A DNA stretch of 64,000 nucleotides. Source: Akkermansia muciniphila (GTDB lineage Bacteria > Verrucomicrobiota > Verrucomicrobiia > Verrucomicrobiales > Akkermansiaceae). The stretch covers positions 1 through 64,000 of the forward strand of contig CAMDCV010000002.1 of the NCBI GenBank assembly GCA_945890645.1, given 5' to 3'. The translations under genes were made by a program, and so were the position numbers. Position 1 is the first letter of the stretch. Every line of letters starts with the position of its first letter. The notes below the pieces were generated by a model. The model was not told the DNA's origin, ran no database searches, and saw only the letters and a program-made list of their open reading frames with translations. Shown here one piece after another: positions 17,058 through 26,673 of this stretch.

Positions 17058-19211
17058 ATGTCTTTTCAACTGTCTAGCGAATACACACCGAGTGGGGATC
17101 AGTCTCAGGCGATTGAAAAATTGGTGCGCTCTTTGGAGGCGGGAAATGGTCATCAAACTCTGCTTGGCGTCACAGGATCGGGGAAAACTTTCACGATGGC
17201 GAACTTAATTCAGCGGGTGAATAAGCCAACGCTGATCATGAGTCACAACAAGACCCTGGCCGCGCAGTTGTATTCAGAATTTCGCAATTTTTTTCCTAAT
17301 AACGCGGTGGAATATTTTGTTTCGTATTTCGATTACTACCAGCCGGAAGCCTACATTCCTCGGTCGGATACTTACATTGAAAAAGATTCGTCCATCAATG
17401 ATGAGATCGAGCGTCTGCGTCTCAGCACGATGGGCTCCTTGCTGACACGTGATGATACGATCGTTATCGCCTCTGTCTCGTGCATATACGGCTTGGGGTC
17501 GCCCGACGATTACCAAAATATGATGGTGCCGATCAAAGCGGGCGAGCAGATTAATCGCGATGCTTTGATAGGAAAATTGTGCGAGTTGATGTTCGAGCGC
17601 AATGACATCGCCTTTGGTCGAGGGAATTTTCGAGTGCGGGGCGATGTGGTAGAGGCTCATCCAGCGTATTTGGAAAGCACTGCCATTCGCGTGGAGTTTT
17701 TCGGTGATGAAATTGAACGCATCAGCAGCATCGATTCGTTGACGGGGGCTATCATTGAACGTCTCGAAGACTACATCTTTTTCCCTGCCAAGCAGTTTGC
17801 CACTCCCGCTGAGAAATTGAAAGTGGCTATGCGTACGATTCAGGAAGAAATGCATGCACGGATTGCGGAACTTGAATCACATAACAAATTGCTCGAAGCG
17901 CAACGCATCAAAATGCGCACTGATTACGATCTCGAAATGATGCGGGAAATGGGTTTCTGCCAAGGCATCGAAAACTACTCACGCCACATCACCGGTCGCG
18001 AGCCGGGGGCGCGTCCTTACACCTTGCTGGACTTTTTTCCCGAAGATTATTTGTTATTGATCGATGAGAGCCACGTCACGATTCCGCAGATAGGTGGTAT
18101 GTATGAGGGTGATAAGTCACGCAAAACTGTGCTAGTCGATCACGGCTTCCGATTGCCCAGCGCACTTGACAACCGTCCGCTGCGGTTTGCGGAGTTCATG
18201 CAAATGACCCACCAGCGCGTGTATGTGAGCGCGACACCAGGGGCGTTTGAATTGGTCAATTCGCGCCCCGACAACAAGTCTTACATCGATGTCAAAACCC
18301 GCCCGGATCAGGTTGGTTACGTCAATCGTAAAAAACTACGCATCAAGCCCAGTGGGGCTGAGGAGTCAATCGAATCGTTTGCGGTGAATCGCGCGGGATT
18401 TCCGCTTGTGGTTGAGCAGATCATTCGTCCCACGGGCTTGCTGGATCCGGTGATTCATTTGCGCGAGTTAAAGGGGCAGATCGATGAAACCATTGAATTG
18501 TGCAGGCAACGCGTAGTGCGTGGTGAGCGGGCGCTGGTCACGACACTAACGAAAAAAACCGCCGAAGATTTATCGGAGTATCTAAAAAATACGGGTCTTA
18601 AAGTGAGATACATCCACTCGGACGTCGATACCATCGAGCGGGTGGAGATATTGCGCCAACTGCGTGCGGGGTCCTTTGATGTGTTGGTGGGTATTAACTT
18701 ATTGCGGGAAGGTCTGGACCTGCCGGAAGTTTCGTTAGTGTGTATTCTCGATGCTGACAAAGAAGGGTTTCTCAGAAATGACACATCGCTGATCCAAACG
18801 GCGGGAAGAGCGGCGCGGCATGTGCATGGGGAGTGTTATCTTTTCTGCGATGTGGTGACTGATTCGATTCAAGCGTTGCTCGATATTACTGCGTCTCGTC
18901 GAGTGCGACAACAAGCTCACAATGAGGCGAACGGGATTACTCCGCAAAGTGTTGTGCGACCGGTGCAAGAGTCGTTGCAAGTTGAGTCGCCTGATGGAAA
19001 GACATCATCTTCGACTCAGTTTGCGTCGGAAGATGAAACGGAATACAACGCGCCGAATGTGATCGCACAATTGGAGGCGCAAATGCGTGAAGCCTCGTCG
19101 CAATTGGAATTCGAATTGGCAGCGCATTTACGTGACCAGATTAAAGCACTGCGTGACAAACAGCCACCTGCACCTATGCCTGCGGTTCGATATCAGCGGA
19201 AGAAGCGGTAA
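17058..19211 (+). CDS. uvrB: Excinuclease ABC subunit B
   Basis: 717 aa from the ATG at 17058 (MSFQLSSEYTPSGDQ), which matches the family N-terminus; the upstream ORF extension does not. UvrB is the damage-verification helicase of nucleotide excision repair. Motif I GVTGSGKTFT, the beta-hairpin region YQPEAYIPRSDTYIEK, DESHVTIPQ, VYVSATPG, GINLLREGLDLPEVSLV and QTAGRAARH are all present. The C-terminal UVR motif (LEAQMREASSQLEFELAAHLRDQI) binds UvrC. uvrC is in the same window about 7.5 kb away. Confidence 0.97.
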   Translation: MSFQLSSEYTPSGDQSQAIEKLVRSLEAGNGHQTLLGVTGSGKTFTMANLIQRVNKPTLIMSHNKTLAAQLYSEFRNFFPNNAVEYFVSYFDYYQPEAYIPRSDTYIEKDSSINDEIERLRLSTMGSLLTRDDTIVIASVSCIYGLGSPDDYQNMMVPIKAGEQINRDALIGKLCELMFERNDIAFGRGNFRVRGDVVEAHPAYLESTAIRVEFFGDEIERISSIDSLTGAIIERLEDYIFFPAKQFATPAEKLKVAMRTIQEEMHARIAELESHNKLLEAQRIKMRTDYDLEMMREMGFCQGIENYSRHITGREPGARPYTLLDFFPEDYLLLIDESHVTIPQIGGMYEGDKSRKTVLVDHGFRLPSALDNRPLRFAEFMQMTHQRVYVSATPGAFELVNSRPDNKSYIDVKTRPDQVGYVNRKKLRIKPSGAEESIESFAVNRAGFPLVVEQIIRPTGLLDPVIHLRELKGQIDETIELCRQRVVRGERALVTTLTKKTAEDLSEYLKNTGLKVRYIHSDVDTIERVEILRQLRAGSFDVLVGINLLREGLDLPEVSLVCILDADKEGFLRNDTSLIQTAGRAARHVHGECYLFCDVVTDSIQALLDITASRRVRQQAHNEANGITPQSVVRPVQESLQVESPDGKTSSSTQFASEDETEYNAPNVIAQLEAQMREASSQLEFELAAHLRDQIKALRDKQPPAPMPAVRYQRKKR

Positions 19212-19275
19212 TGAGTGAAAGCTGAGCGATTCCTTTCATGATTGCCAAAATGTGTGCTTAAGGATAGGAAACGGC

Positions 19276-20205
19276 ATGGCAAACATGCGTGCAGGAGTAG
19301 CGGGGGCGGGGTCGATGGGGCGCAATCATGCGCGGATTTATTCGTTGCTAGAAGGGGTCGAACTTACGGCAGTCTATGACGCTGATGCGGAGCGCGCTGC
19401 AGCGGTGGTGGCGGAGTTTGGTGGTCGGGCTGTTACTACGCTAGAAGAACTTGCGGCATCGTGTGATCTCGTCAGTGTGGCCGTGCCGACAGTGGCCCAC
19501 CGGGAAGTAGGTTGTTTATTGATGGAGAAGGGCGTGCACGTGTTGATTGAAAAGCCCATTGCTGCCACGGTGGCGGACGCACGCTCATTGGTCGAAACCT
19601 CCAAGCGTTGTGAAAAATTGTTGGCTGTGGGACATGTCGAGCGTTTCAACCCGGTGCTGAAACAACTCGAAGACCGCTTAACCAAGCCGCGCTTTATCGA
19701 AGCGCATCGGCTTTCCCCGTTTCCTAATCGCAGCATGGACATCGGCGTGGTGCTCGACCTCATGATTCACGATCTGGAAGTGATTCTCCACTTGGTGAAA
19801 AGCCCGGTTGTGTCCATTGACGCTGTAGGTGTATCCGTATTGACCAGCACGGAGGACATTGCGAATGCACGGATCCGCTTTGAAAACGGCTGCGTCGCCA
19901 ATGTAACCGCCAGTCGCATCAGTCCAGAGCGCATGCGCAAGATTCGTGTGTTTCAGGAAGATTGTTATCTATCGCTCGATTACCAACAACAGGAAGGACA
20001 GATGTATGCGAAGGTCGATACCGGTATTGCCAAATTCGACGTGGAGATTGAAAAAGGTGAGCCCTTGTTAGGGGAATTGCAATCATTTGTGGATGCGGTT
20101 GCTCGGGGCGAGACGCCAGCCGTGACCGGGCAGCAGGGAATGGCGGCTCTGGAGCTAGCGCTTAAGGTGACGGAGCTTGCTCGCTCGGAGATGGTGAGAG
20201 GCTGA
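19276..20205 (+). CDS. Gfo/Idh/MocA-family oxidoreductase
   Basis: 309 aa from the ATG at 19276, preceded by AGGA, one of the few Shine-Dalgarno-like sites in the window. NAD(P)-dependent sugar dehydrogenase family: Rossmann GAGSMGRNHARIY at the N-terminus, the conserved EKPIA (nicotinamide/substrate Lys near residue 95) and VGHVERFNP. The DIGVVLDLMIHDLE segment carries the His near the active site. It resembles enzymes acting on UDP-amino sugars (UDP-GlcNAc 3-dehydrogenase type), but the substrate is inference only. It lies between uvrB and holB. Confidence 0.85.
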   Translation: MANMRAGVAGAGSMGRNHARIYSLLEGVELTAVYDADAERAAAVVAEFGGRAVTTLEELAASCDLVSVAVPTVAHREVGCLLMEKGVHVLIEKPIAATVADARSLVETSKRCEKLLAVGHVERFNPVLKQLEDRLTKPRFIEAHRLSPFPNRSMDIGVVLDLMIHDLEVILHLVKSPVVSIDAVGVSVLTSTEDIANARIRFENGCVANVTASRISPERMRKIRVFQEDCYLSLDYQQQEGQMYAKVDTGIAKFDVEIEKGEPLLGELQSFVDAVARGETPAVTGQQGMAALELALKVTELARSEMVRG

Positions 20206-20236
20206 TTTTACCTTTGATTTATGGGAGGGGCAGGGA

Positions 20237-20280
20237 GGCGAGGACCCTACTTCGTCTCGCAGGGCGGGACTACGAAGGGC
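20237..20280. repeat. Imperfect inverted intergenic repeat, copy 1
   Basis: Read on the minus strand the element is CCTTCGTAG - about 15 nt - CGAAGTAGGGTCCTCGCC, with CTTCGT/ACGAAG able to pair. A related element with the same flanking blocks occurs at 42251-42300. Both sit in gaps between genes, as expected for a dispersed REP-like family. Only two copies are seen here. Confidence 0.4.
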
Positions 20281-20300
20281 ATGCACCTCCGCCGCGTTCT

Positions 20301-21308
20301 TTAACCGAAGGCTTTGAGAAATCCGCACTCGATGGCGAGTTGTTCGCTGGCATTGGTGTTGAGAGTGCTGCGCAAGTCCTCGAGCGCTTCTACCCGTTGA
20401 AGCAGTGATGTGATCGTTACGGAATCCGGTAAATTCGCGATGAGAGATGCTACTTCAGGAAAATCCTCACAGGGTGTGCCCGTTTTGCATCGCAAAGCAT
20501 CGGCCATCCATGCCATCATCACATCGAACAAGCGCGATCGTTCACCAAGATAGGCTGCCCGTTTGGCCGCTTCGTGAAATTCATCACGTTCTCTGAGCCA
20601 AACGCCATCGGTTGTTTGGGCGTAGTGTTTTTTTTCTGCGCTATAAAGTTGATCCTCTTCCTGATCGATTTCTTTTTTGCGTTGATCGAGCACTTCGCTG
20701 AACGCGCTTTTAATCGTGAGTGCGCCCCAAGGGGTTCCAAAGGACGCCGCGGCCACGCGGTTCATTGTGAGGACGAGATCGTCCCCACCGTCTGCTCGGT
20801 AGTCATTATTTCCCATCAACGGCAACTGCACACAACGAGAAAGTATTGTTGGCAGAAGCGTTTGCGGTTGTGCGGTCAGGAGCATGAGCACCGTATTATT
20901 CGGTGGTTCTTCGAGAGTTTTAAGGAACGCATTTTGGGCCTGCGGATTCATGCGATCGCAATCGACAATGATCACAATTTTCCACTGCCCCTGTGCGACC
21001 GCCATGTGCAGTCGGTTTTCCGCTTCACGGATGCTATCGACCGGGATGATGCGCGATTTTTTTTCTGGCCGCAGCACCTGCACCGCATCGCATTCTTGTT
21101 CTTCAAGAGGTAACGGATCGCTGATGATAGGATCGCCAAATAGGTCAGTTCCCTGCGCCATTTTGCCTTGGAGCAGCCAGGAGATTTTCGCGGCAAGTGC
21201 TTCCTTACCAGCACCGCGCTGACCGGAAATCAGCAAGGCGTGGGCGAGTCGCCCATGCTCAAACGCGCGGGCAATGTGCTCATACGCTTGCTCGGAGAGA
21301 AAAGCCAT
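20301..21308 (-). CDS. holB: DNA polymerase III subunit delta'
   Basis: 335 aa. Clamp-loader subunit with a AAA+ fold: GQRGAGKEALA (P-loop-like, about residue 29), the segment VIIVDCDRMNPQAQNAFLKTLEEPPNNTVLMLLTAQ and sensor-1/SRC motif ILSRCVQLPL. The zinc-binding cysteine module seen in many DnaX/HolB proteins is not evident. The all-alpha C-terminal third is weakly conserved, as usual. It is downstream of the Minf_1886-type gene on the same strand, with 9 nt between them. Confidence 0.9.
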   Translation of the reverse strand: MAFLSEQAYEHIARAFEHGRLAHALLISGQRGAGKEALAAKISWLLQGKMAQGTDLFGDPIISDPLPLEEQECDAVQVLRPEKKSRIIPVDSIREAENRLHMAVAQGQWKIVIIVDCDRMNPQAQNAFLKTLEEPPNNTVLMLLTAQPQTLLPTILSRCVQLPLMGNNDYRADGGDDLVLTMNRVAAASFGTPWGALTIKSAFSEVLDQRKKEIDQEEDQLYSAEKKHYAQTTDGVWLRERDEFHEAAKRAAYLGERSRLFDVMMAWMADALRCKTGTPCEDFPEVASLIANLPDSVTITSLLQRVEALEDLRSTLNTNASEQLAIECGFLKAFG

Positions 21309-21317
21309 GGTCGTGAT

Positions 21318-21728
21318 TTAGCCCTTGTGCGACAGTGGCGCTGCCGACTGCGGTTGGAATGGAAGAACAAAAGCTTCATCAAACGAATAGACATCGGCGA
21401 AGTCTTGTTTTGTGTCCGAGTCTTGCTTGCCGAATACTTGCTCCTCGATCAGCAGGAAAACCATGTCGCCTACATCGGAGCAGGTGTGTAAGCCCCATTC
21501 GTTCAGTAGAGTAGATGACATGGGTCCAAATTGTTGCAGCGCCAAATCACGGAAGCCGTGTAAGAGCTCGGCTCCACTGACGTGACGGGCGCGGCCTTCA
21601 TTCGACTCCATGATTTTTTTCAACGTGAAATCGAGAGCTTCCTTGAGGAAAATATAGGCTGCAGGATGAAAACGGGGATCCCGTTTTACAATTGCCTCGA
21701 TGGCATGCTCGTAGGGCAGTGCTTGCAT
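21318..21728 (-). CDS. Minf_1886-family (Verruc_Plancto-restricted) conserved protein
   Basis: 136 aa from the ATG at 21728. The peptide RDPRFHPAAYIFLKEALDFT, followed by HVSGAELLHGFRDLALQQFG and WGLHTCSDVGDMVFLLIE, is the pattern I know for the small conserved protein family restricted mainly to Planctomycetota and Verrucomicrobiota. No function is known. The gene precedes holB, and the family is a good lineage marker for the window. Confidence 0.75.
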   Translation of the reverse strand: MQALPYEHAIEAIVKRDPRFHPAAYIFLKEALDFTLKKIMESNEGRARHVSGAELLHGFRDLALQQFGPMSSTLLNEWGLHTCSDVGDMVFLLIEEQVFGKQDSDTKQDFADVYSFDEAFVLPFQPQSAAPLSHKG

Positions 21729-21795
21729 GGGATAGCAGTAAACGATTTTATACCGCACGTAAAGATGTTAGGTGAAGAAAAGCGCAATTGCTGCT

Positions 21796-22782
21796 TCACA
21801 AAGAATTGATAAAAAATTCGCAGAAGTCCGCATATAGCTCGGTTGAGCCCGTCGACAAAACATTGTGGTGAGATGCATCTTCGATGATGCGCAACGTTTT
21901 CTGATCATGTGGAACGGCTTGGTACAAATCCCGCGCGGATTGCACAGGAATGAAGCCATCCTTACTGCCGTGACACAGAAAGACCGGGCACTGGAGATGC
22001 GAAGCCGCCTGAAGCGGGCTGATTTGTTGCGGGAAGAATCCTGCACGACAATAGATGCCCAGCGCACAGGCGCGCGTTGTCAATGGCTTGAGATCACGGA
22101 TCACCAGAGGCAAGTGATCGGCTGAGGTGTCAATGGGTTGTGTGAGTGAGGTGAAGGCGCAGACGCTGGCCACGCCACGGATGGACCATGCAGGGTTAGC
22201 CGCGGCTTGCAAGGCAATCGCCCCCCCTTGGGAAACGCCGAATAAAAATAGCGGCGCTTCGGCCCTTGGATTTGTGATGAGATATTCGCGCCAAACTTCC
22301 TGAATCAGGGCAACTTCCGTATATCCGAAGGTTGCGTAAGGAGCGGGGTGTTGTCCGTGACCAGGGAGATCGAGGCAAACGCATCGGAAACCCGCAGCGC
22401 AAAAGCGCTCAGCAATGGGTAAATGGTCTTCCTTGCATCCCTTGTGACCGTGCAGTAGCAAAATCGTGCCTCGCATGTTGCCCCAGGGTTCCAATTTCAC
22501 CTTGCGTTGTCGCAATGCGTTTCGAAGAGCGAGGGATTTTTTTCCCGTTTCTACGCTCCCCGGTTCGCAGAGCATGTAAGGTGTGCCGTTATTACTCGTG
22601 TGGTGGCTGACGGCAATCCCGTGGGAAGGGGTATCGGCGAGAATTTCACGGTGCCACTTTTCCATCGAACGACGTGGAGGCGAGAGCGTCGCTTTTGACC
22701 CGATATGAGCAATGATGCCCAGTGCCACAAGCGCCAGAACAACAAGTGTGATGCAGAGCTTACGCAGTAGGCGTTTAGTCAT
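21796..22782 (-). CDS. Membrane-anchored alpha/beta hydrolase
   Basis: 328 aa with an N-terminal membrane helix or uncleaved signal (about 9-28). The alpha/beta hydrolase core begins at ILLLHGHKGCKEDH (oxyanion-hole HG), continues through DLPGHGQHPAP, the nucleophile elbow GVSQGG (about residue 190), the acid in HGSKDGFIP and the histidine in DASHHNV. It is probably an esterase or lipase-like enzyme facing the periplasm; the substrate is unknown. About 140 nt without features separate it from the TPR gene upstream. Confidence 0.85.
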   Translation of the reverse strand: MTKRLLRKLCITLVVLALVALGIIAHIGSKATLSPPRRSMEKWHREILADTPSHGIAVSHHTSNNGTPYMLCEPGSVETGKKSLALRNALRQRKVKLEPWGNMRGTILLLHGHKGCKEDHLPIAERFCAAGFRCVCLDLPGHGQHPAPYATFGYTEVALIQEVWREYLITNPRAEAPLFLFGVSQGGAIALQAAANPAWSIRGVASVCAFTSLTQPIDTSADHLPLVIRDLKPLTTRACALGIYCRAGFFPQQISPLQAASHLQCPVFLCHGSKDGFIPVQSARDLYQAVPHDQKTLRIIEDASHHNVLSTGSTELYADFCEFFINSL

Positions 22783-22926
22783 AGTGGTGGGATGATTCCT
22801 CGGTATAAAACCGAATCTAAGACGGACAGGAATGTATGATCTAGCTCGAGACGTGGCATGGGGTGCGACGAATTATATACAGAACAAGGGACCAAGGACA
22901 AGATGCATGTAACAATGGTTAGAGTA

Positions 22927-25293
22927 TTACTCTTCCTTCCAGTTAGTGAATTTGTCTGCTAGTTCCTTACGATAAAGAGCAGCTTTTTCCGTATCTTGAT
23001 TGGCTTCCAGTGCTTTGATGAGGCGAGAAATTGCCATGGGCTTGAGACGTGCGTCTTCGATCAACAGAGCGACACCTGCATATTTTTTCTGCGCTTCGTC
23101 TGGTTTGTCCAGTGCCATCCAGATATCGCCAAAGACAATGCTAGCTTCAGCTTCGAGTGCGCCTTGAGGTTTGAGTTCGAAACACGTTTCGATCGACTTG
23201 CGCGCGGCGGGCAGATCGTTCAAAGCGAGGTGACAGCGAGCTTGATCGAGATAGGCATCTGCCTTGGTCATGTTATTTTCCTCGACGCTGATAACGTTCT
23301 CAATGGCGGGCAGGGCTCGTTTGTAATCTTTGCAGAGAATCAAGGCTTTGCCGAGATTGCGCCAGACATCGCGCGGGGTGCGGCGCGGTTCCTCGGGGTT
23401 AGAAATCAACATAAAGAACCGAGCCGCTTGCTCTCCTTTGCCTTGACCTAACGATTGAACACCGGCCCATGATACGAGCGCGGGGGACACTTTGTCAGAG
23501 TATCCATTGTCGATGGAGAGATCAATCTCGGCACACAGGCTATCGATTTGTTCCATTTGAAAATAGCTAGAAATCAACAACAAGCCTGCGCGCCGGCCGT
23601 ATGTTTTGACATCCATCTCACGCGATTTTTTGAGGTGAGTGACGGCGTCTTTGTGTTTGTTTTGTTTATGCTGCCCGTAACCGATGTAAAATTCTGCATT
23701 CGCCACGGTGGCCGACGGAAGCTCAGGAAAGGTGCGCAGTAAGGTCTCGTAGCAGGTGACCATACCAGGAAGGTCATTGTTTTGCTTTTTCACCATCGCC
23801 GATTTTTGCCAAGCATAGGCGGTGAGTTTTGGGCCGGGGTTGCTTTCGATGAGTTTGCCAAAATCACGAAGAGCGGCATCGCGTTCGCCGGATTCGAGAT
23901 AAGAATCGCCGCGCAAAGCAATAGCTTCGGCACCGCGTTTGTCCGAAGGATATTCATCGATGAATTTTGTCAACGAACGGATGGCTGCTTGATGGTCATC
24001 GGTATTTGCGAGACACCATCCGCGTTGGTATAACAAATTCGCACGGTTGCTTTCGGCGATCAAAGAAACATCGATGAGGTTGTATGCCTCCGTTGCCTCC
24101 TTGAGTTTGCCCTCGTTTTGCAAAGCACCCGCTTTCATCATTAAGGCCGCGTGAAGGCGTGGGTGGTTCTTGTTCGATTTGTCGAAAATTTCGAGAAAGG
24201 CATCAACCTGTTCCACGATGTGTTTGCCATCAATTTTGTAAAAACATAGCAGTCGATTGTAAGAGGCATCGAAGGCGATGTCAGTTTGTGGAGCAAGTTT
24301 TTGCACTTCTAAGAACAATGGGATCGCGTCGAGATACTGGCCCATGAGCATAAGCGAGCGGGCGGCGACATTGGCGCGTTTCGCTTGTCGTTCGTCGCCT
24401 GTATTGAGCGGATTGGATCGATAGATTTGGATTACCTCGGCATATTTTTTCGTGTTGAAACGAAGCTGCATGATCGAGGTGAGAGCATCGGCGTGAAATG
24501 GTTTCCATTCCTCGTTCTGATTGCTGAGGACATCCTTGAAGTATTGTTCTGCCTGGACTTCTTGGTTCAGTTGGAGGCAAGTGACACCTGCGTATAGTGC
24601 CGCTTCGGCACGAGTTTTTTCAGGGGCAGGTGATTTGAGAATGTCTTCGAAATGTAGCAAGGCTTGCTCGGCATTTCCTTGTTTTAGCAAGAGTGCACCC
24701 ACTGCGCTGCGGCAAAGATGCAAATAGGGGCTAGTGACAGCTTCTGGATCGTCCAGAACTTTCTGGTAGCAGGCAAGCGCTTCTTTTTCGCGAGCACGGT
24801 AATGATGACAAAGGGCTTCAAAGTAATATCCACGCTGACGGTCGGCAGGGCGCACCGCATTCGCAGAGAGGCGCGCGTAGAGTGCCGCAGCGGTGGCGTA
24901 GTCCTTGTTTTCGAATGCATCGCCCGCCATCGCCGAACTGGCTGCCGCGACGTAAGGTCCACTGCGTTGGGTGTTGATGATGGAAGTGAAAATGCGCTTC
25001 GCCTGATCGATTCGACCTGTATTGTAAAAGCAGAGCGCGTAATAGTATTCGGCTGAGCGGGCCTCCGAGTGACGCGGGAAGTCTTGCAGGAACTGTCCAA
25101 ACAATTCACCAGCCCGCGTGAATTGAGCAAGTCGCTGATCGATGTTGGTATTGTTCGCTCCGGCGTCGTAAAGGTTCTTAGCACGATTGAACAAACCATC
25201 GGCAATGTCCGACTGCAGCGGCACGCCACCCGGTTGCTGGCCTAGCGCGGGCAGGGAGAAAGCGAGCATAGCGGCGAGGGCGGTGATTTTCAT
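22927..25293 (-). CDS. Secreted TPR-repeat protein of an ExbB/ExbD operon
   Basis: 788 aa from the ATG at 25293, which gives a clear signal peptide (MKITALAAMLAFSLPALG|QQ). The rest is a series of TPR units throughout, for example YYYALCFYNTGRIDQAKRIF and LLYQRGWCLANTDDHQAAIRSL. It lies immediately downstream of exbD and exbB homologues on the same strand. A periplasmic TPR protein attached to an ExbB/ExbD motor is a recurrent arrangement in this phylum and resembles the YbgF/CpoB partner of Tol-Pal, but is far larger. I infer a role in energised outer-membrane transport or envelope maintenance. Confidence 0.82.
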   Translation of the reverse strand: MKITALAAMLAFSLPALGQQPGGVPLQSDIADGLFNRAKNLYDAGANNTNIDQRLAQFTRAGELFGQFLQDFPRHSEARSAEYYYALCFYNTGRIDQAKRIFTSIINTQRSGPYVAAASSAMAGDAFENKDYATAAALYARLSANAVRPADRQRGYYFEALCHHYRAREKEALACYQKVLDDPEAVTSPYLHLCRSAVGALLLKQGNAEQALLHFEDILKSPAPEKTRAEAALYAGVTCLQLNQEVQAEQYFKDVLSNQNEEWKPFHADALTSIMQLRFNTKKYAEVIQIYRSNPLNTGDERQAKRANVAARSLMLMGQYLDAIPLFLEVQKLAPQTDIAFDASYNRLLCFYKIDGKHIVEQVDAFLEIFDKSNKNHPRLHAALMMKAGALQNEGKLKEATEAYNLIDVSLIAESNRANLLYQRGWCLANTDDHQAAIRSLTKFIDEYPSDKRGAEAIALRGDSYLESGERDAALRDFGKLIESNPGPKLTAYAWQKSAMVKKQNNDLPGMVTCYETLLRTFPELPSATVANAEFYIGYGQHKQNKHKDAVTHLKKSREMDVKTYGRRAGLLLISSYFQMEQIDSLCAEIDLSIDNGYSDKVSPALVSWAGVQSLGQGKGEQAARFFMLISNPEEPRRTPRDVWRNLGKALILCKDYKRALPAIENVISVEENNMTKADAYLDQARCHLALNDLPAARKSIETCFELKPQGALEAEASIVFGDIWMALDKPDEAQKKYAGVALLIEDARLKPMAISRLIKALEANQDTEKAALYRKELADKFTNWKEE

Positions 25294-25328
25294 AGAATGC
25301 AAGAATTTGCTAGCGAAGGGATTCGTGA

Positions 25329-25748
25329 CTACTCGGAAGGCTGAGGTCTCTGTGTGGCAAAGGAAATGTTCCAGATGCCAGCTTTCGTGCAAGTGGAAAT
25401 AACGTTGATTACGTGTTGGTATTCCGTCTTCGCATCGGCACGAAGGCGAATCGGCTGGTTTTTATAAAGCTCTGAGAGCTTTTGCATCATCACAAACAAC
25501 TCTTCCTGAGAGAGCGGAGTTTTGTCCACGATGACACGACCATCGGCGAGCACGTTGATAATTTTTTCCCCCTGCACACGCTGTGGATCGGCTCCCTCGG
25601 CGGTCGTGGGGACGGAGACATCGAGCTCGGTTTCAGACTTGGAGAGTTGTCCGGTAACGATGAAAAAGATCAGCAACTGGAAAACGATGTCAATCATCGG
25701 TGCCATCTGAAAAGTGGCGGGCTCCAATCCTTTTTTTTGAAATTTCAT
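25329..25748 (-). CDS. ExbD/TolR-family biopolymer transport protein
   Basis: 139 aa. One N-terminal membrane helix with the proton-path aspartate (PMIDIVFQLLIFFIVT, about residues 18-34), then the periplasmic ExbD/TolR domain with KIINVLADGRVIVDKTPLSQEEL and IRLRADAKTEYQHVINVISTCTKAGIWNISFAT. It works with the ExbB homologue 18 nt upstream to couple proton motive force to outer-membrane processes. Confidence 0.93.
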   Translation of the reverse strand: MKFQKKGLEPATFQMAPMIDIVFQLLIFFIVTGQLSKSETELDVSVPTTAEGADPQRVQGEKIINVLADGRVIVDKTPLSQEELFVMMQKLSELYKNQPIRLRADAKTEYQHVINVISTCTKAGIWNISFATQRPQPSE

Positions 25749-25766
25749 AATATGCTATTGCGATGC

Positions 25767-26567
25767 TTAGCTATCGTGACCGTTTGAAATTTGATATTCC
25801 TTATTGCGTTGCGGGGCAGTGCCGGCGCTGGGTGCGCGGACGGTGAGTGTTTGCAACAATGCTACCAGGTGGCTTGATGCCGCTTCCAATTCACCGATAT
25901 AGCGCTGCGTGCGAGTGCGGAAAAAGGCATAGGCGAGCATCGTAGGAATGGCAATGATGAGGCCGGCCGCGGTAGTGATGAGTGCGGTGGAAATACCGGA
26001 AGAGAGTTGCATGTGCTTCACTCCTTCATTGCCAGTGGATAGTTCGAAGAATGACTGGATCATGCCAAGTACGGTGCCCAGAAGCCCAAGCATGGGGGCG
26101 ACATTGCCGATGTCGGAAAGGTAGCTCACGCGACTGGTGAGGATGCCCGATTGTCGTGATCCCTCGGACTCCGTGATCTCGCGTACTTCGGCAAGAGTGA
26201 CACTCGGATTGGCGATGATGAAATCGAGCACTCGCTGAGTGATGCGTGCCATGCACTCGGATTGGCGGCGACTGAAGGCGGTGAGCCCTTGCAAATCGCG
26301 CGAGCGTATCATCGTTTCGGCGGCATCCATGAAGCGATCGGACACTACGGAATTTTGACGGATGGTGAACAGGTAAAGCAGGCAGAGTGTCGCTGCGATG
26401 ACCGAGAGACCTGCAAGCGGATACATCACTGGCCCGCCTTGAACGAAAATCTCTATGAAATTGAGTTCTTGAATGCTCTTGGGACTCCCGCTGGGTTTGT
26501 CAGCACCGAAGGCGGTGCTGGTGAAGGCGAGAGCCATCAGGAAAAATATGCGGATACAGCGGTTCAT
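25767..26567 (-). CDS. MotA/TolQ/ExbB-family proton channel protein
   Basis: 266 aa. N-terminal hydrophobic signal (about 5-21), a membrane helix (VMYPLAGLSVIAATLCLLYLF), then the two-helix channel core with the conserved LSDIGNVAPMLGLLGTVLGMIQSF and GISTALITTAAGLIIAIPTMLAYAFF. First gene of the exbB-exbD-TPR operon; its start faces uvrC across a 106-nt divergent gap. The extra N-terminal hydrophobic segment is typical of ExbB variants in this phylum. Confidence 0.93.
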   Translation of the reverse strand: MNRCIRIFFLMALAFTSTAFGADKPSGSPKSIQELNFIEIFVQGGPVMYPLAGLSVIAATLCLLYLFTIRQNSVVSDRFMDAAETMIRSRDLQGLTAFSRRQSECMARITQRVLDFIIANPSVTLAEVREITESEGSRQSGILTSRVSYLSDIGNVAPMLGLLGTVLGMIQSFFELSTGNEGVKHMQLSSGISTALITTAAGLIIAIPTMLAYAFFRTRTQRYIGELEAASSHLVALLQTLTVRAPSAGTAPQRNKEYQISNGHDS

Positions 26568-26673
26568 GTTCGCGACGATTGTATCATGGTTTCTGTGGAG
26601 AGCAATGCTGGATAGCGGGATTCCATTTGTGATTTTCCATGACTGCGGTAGTGTGGGCGCTCATACGATAGCG

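Noticed and set aside
20214-20408. 64-codon plus-strand ORF after the oxidoreductase
   Set aside because: Spans the REP-like repeat and runs into holB on the other strand; no protein-like features.
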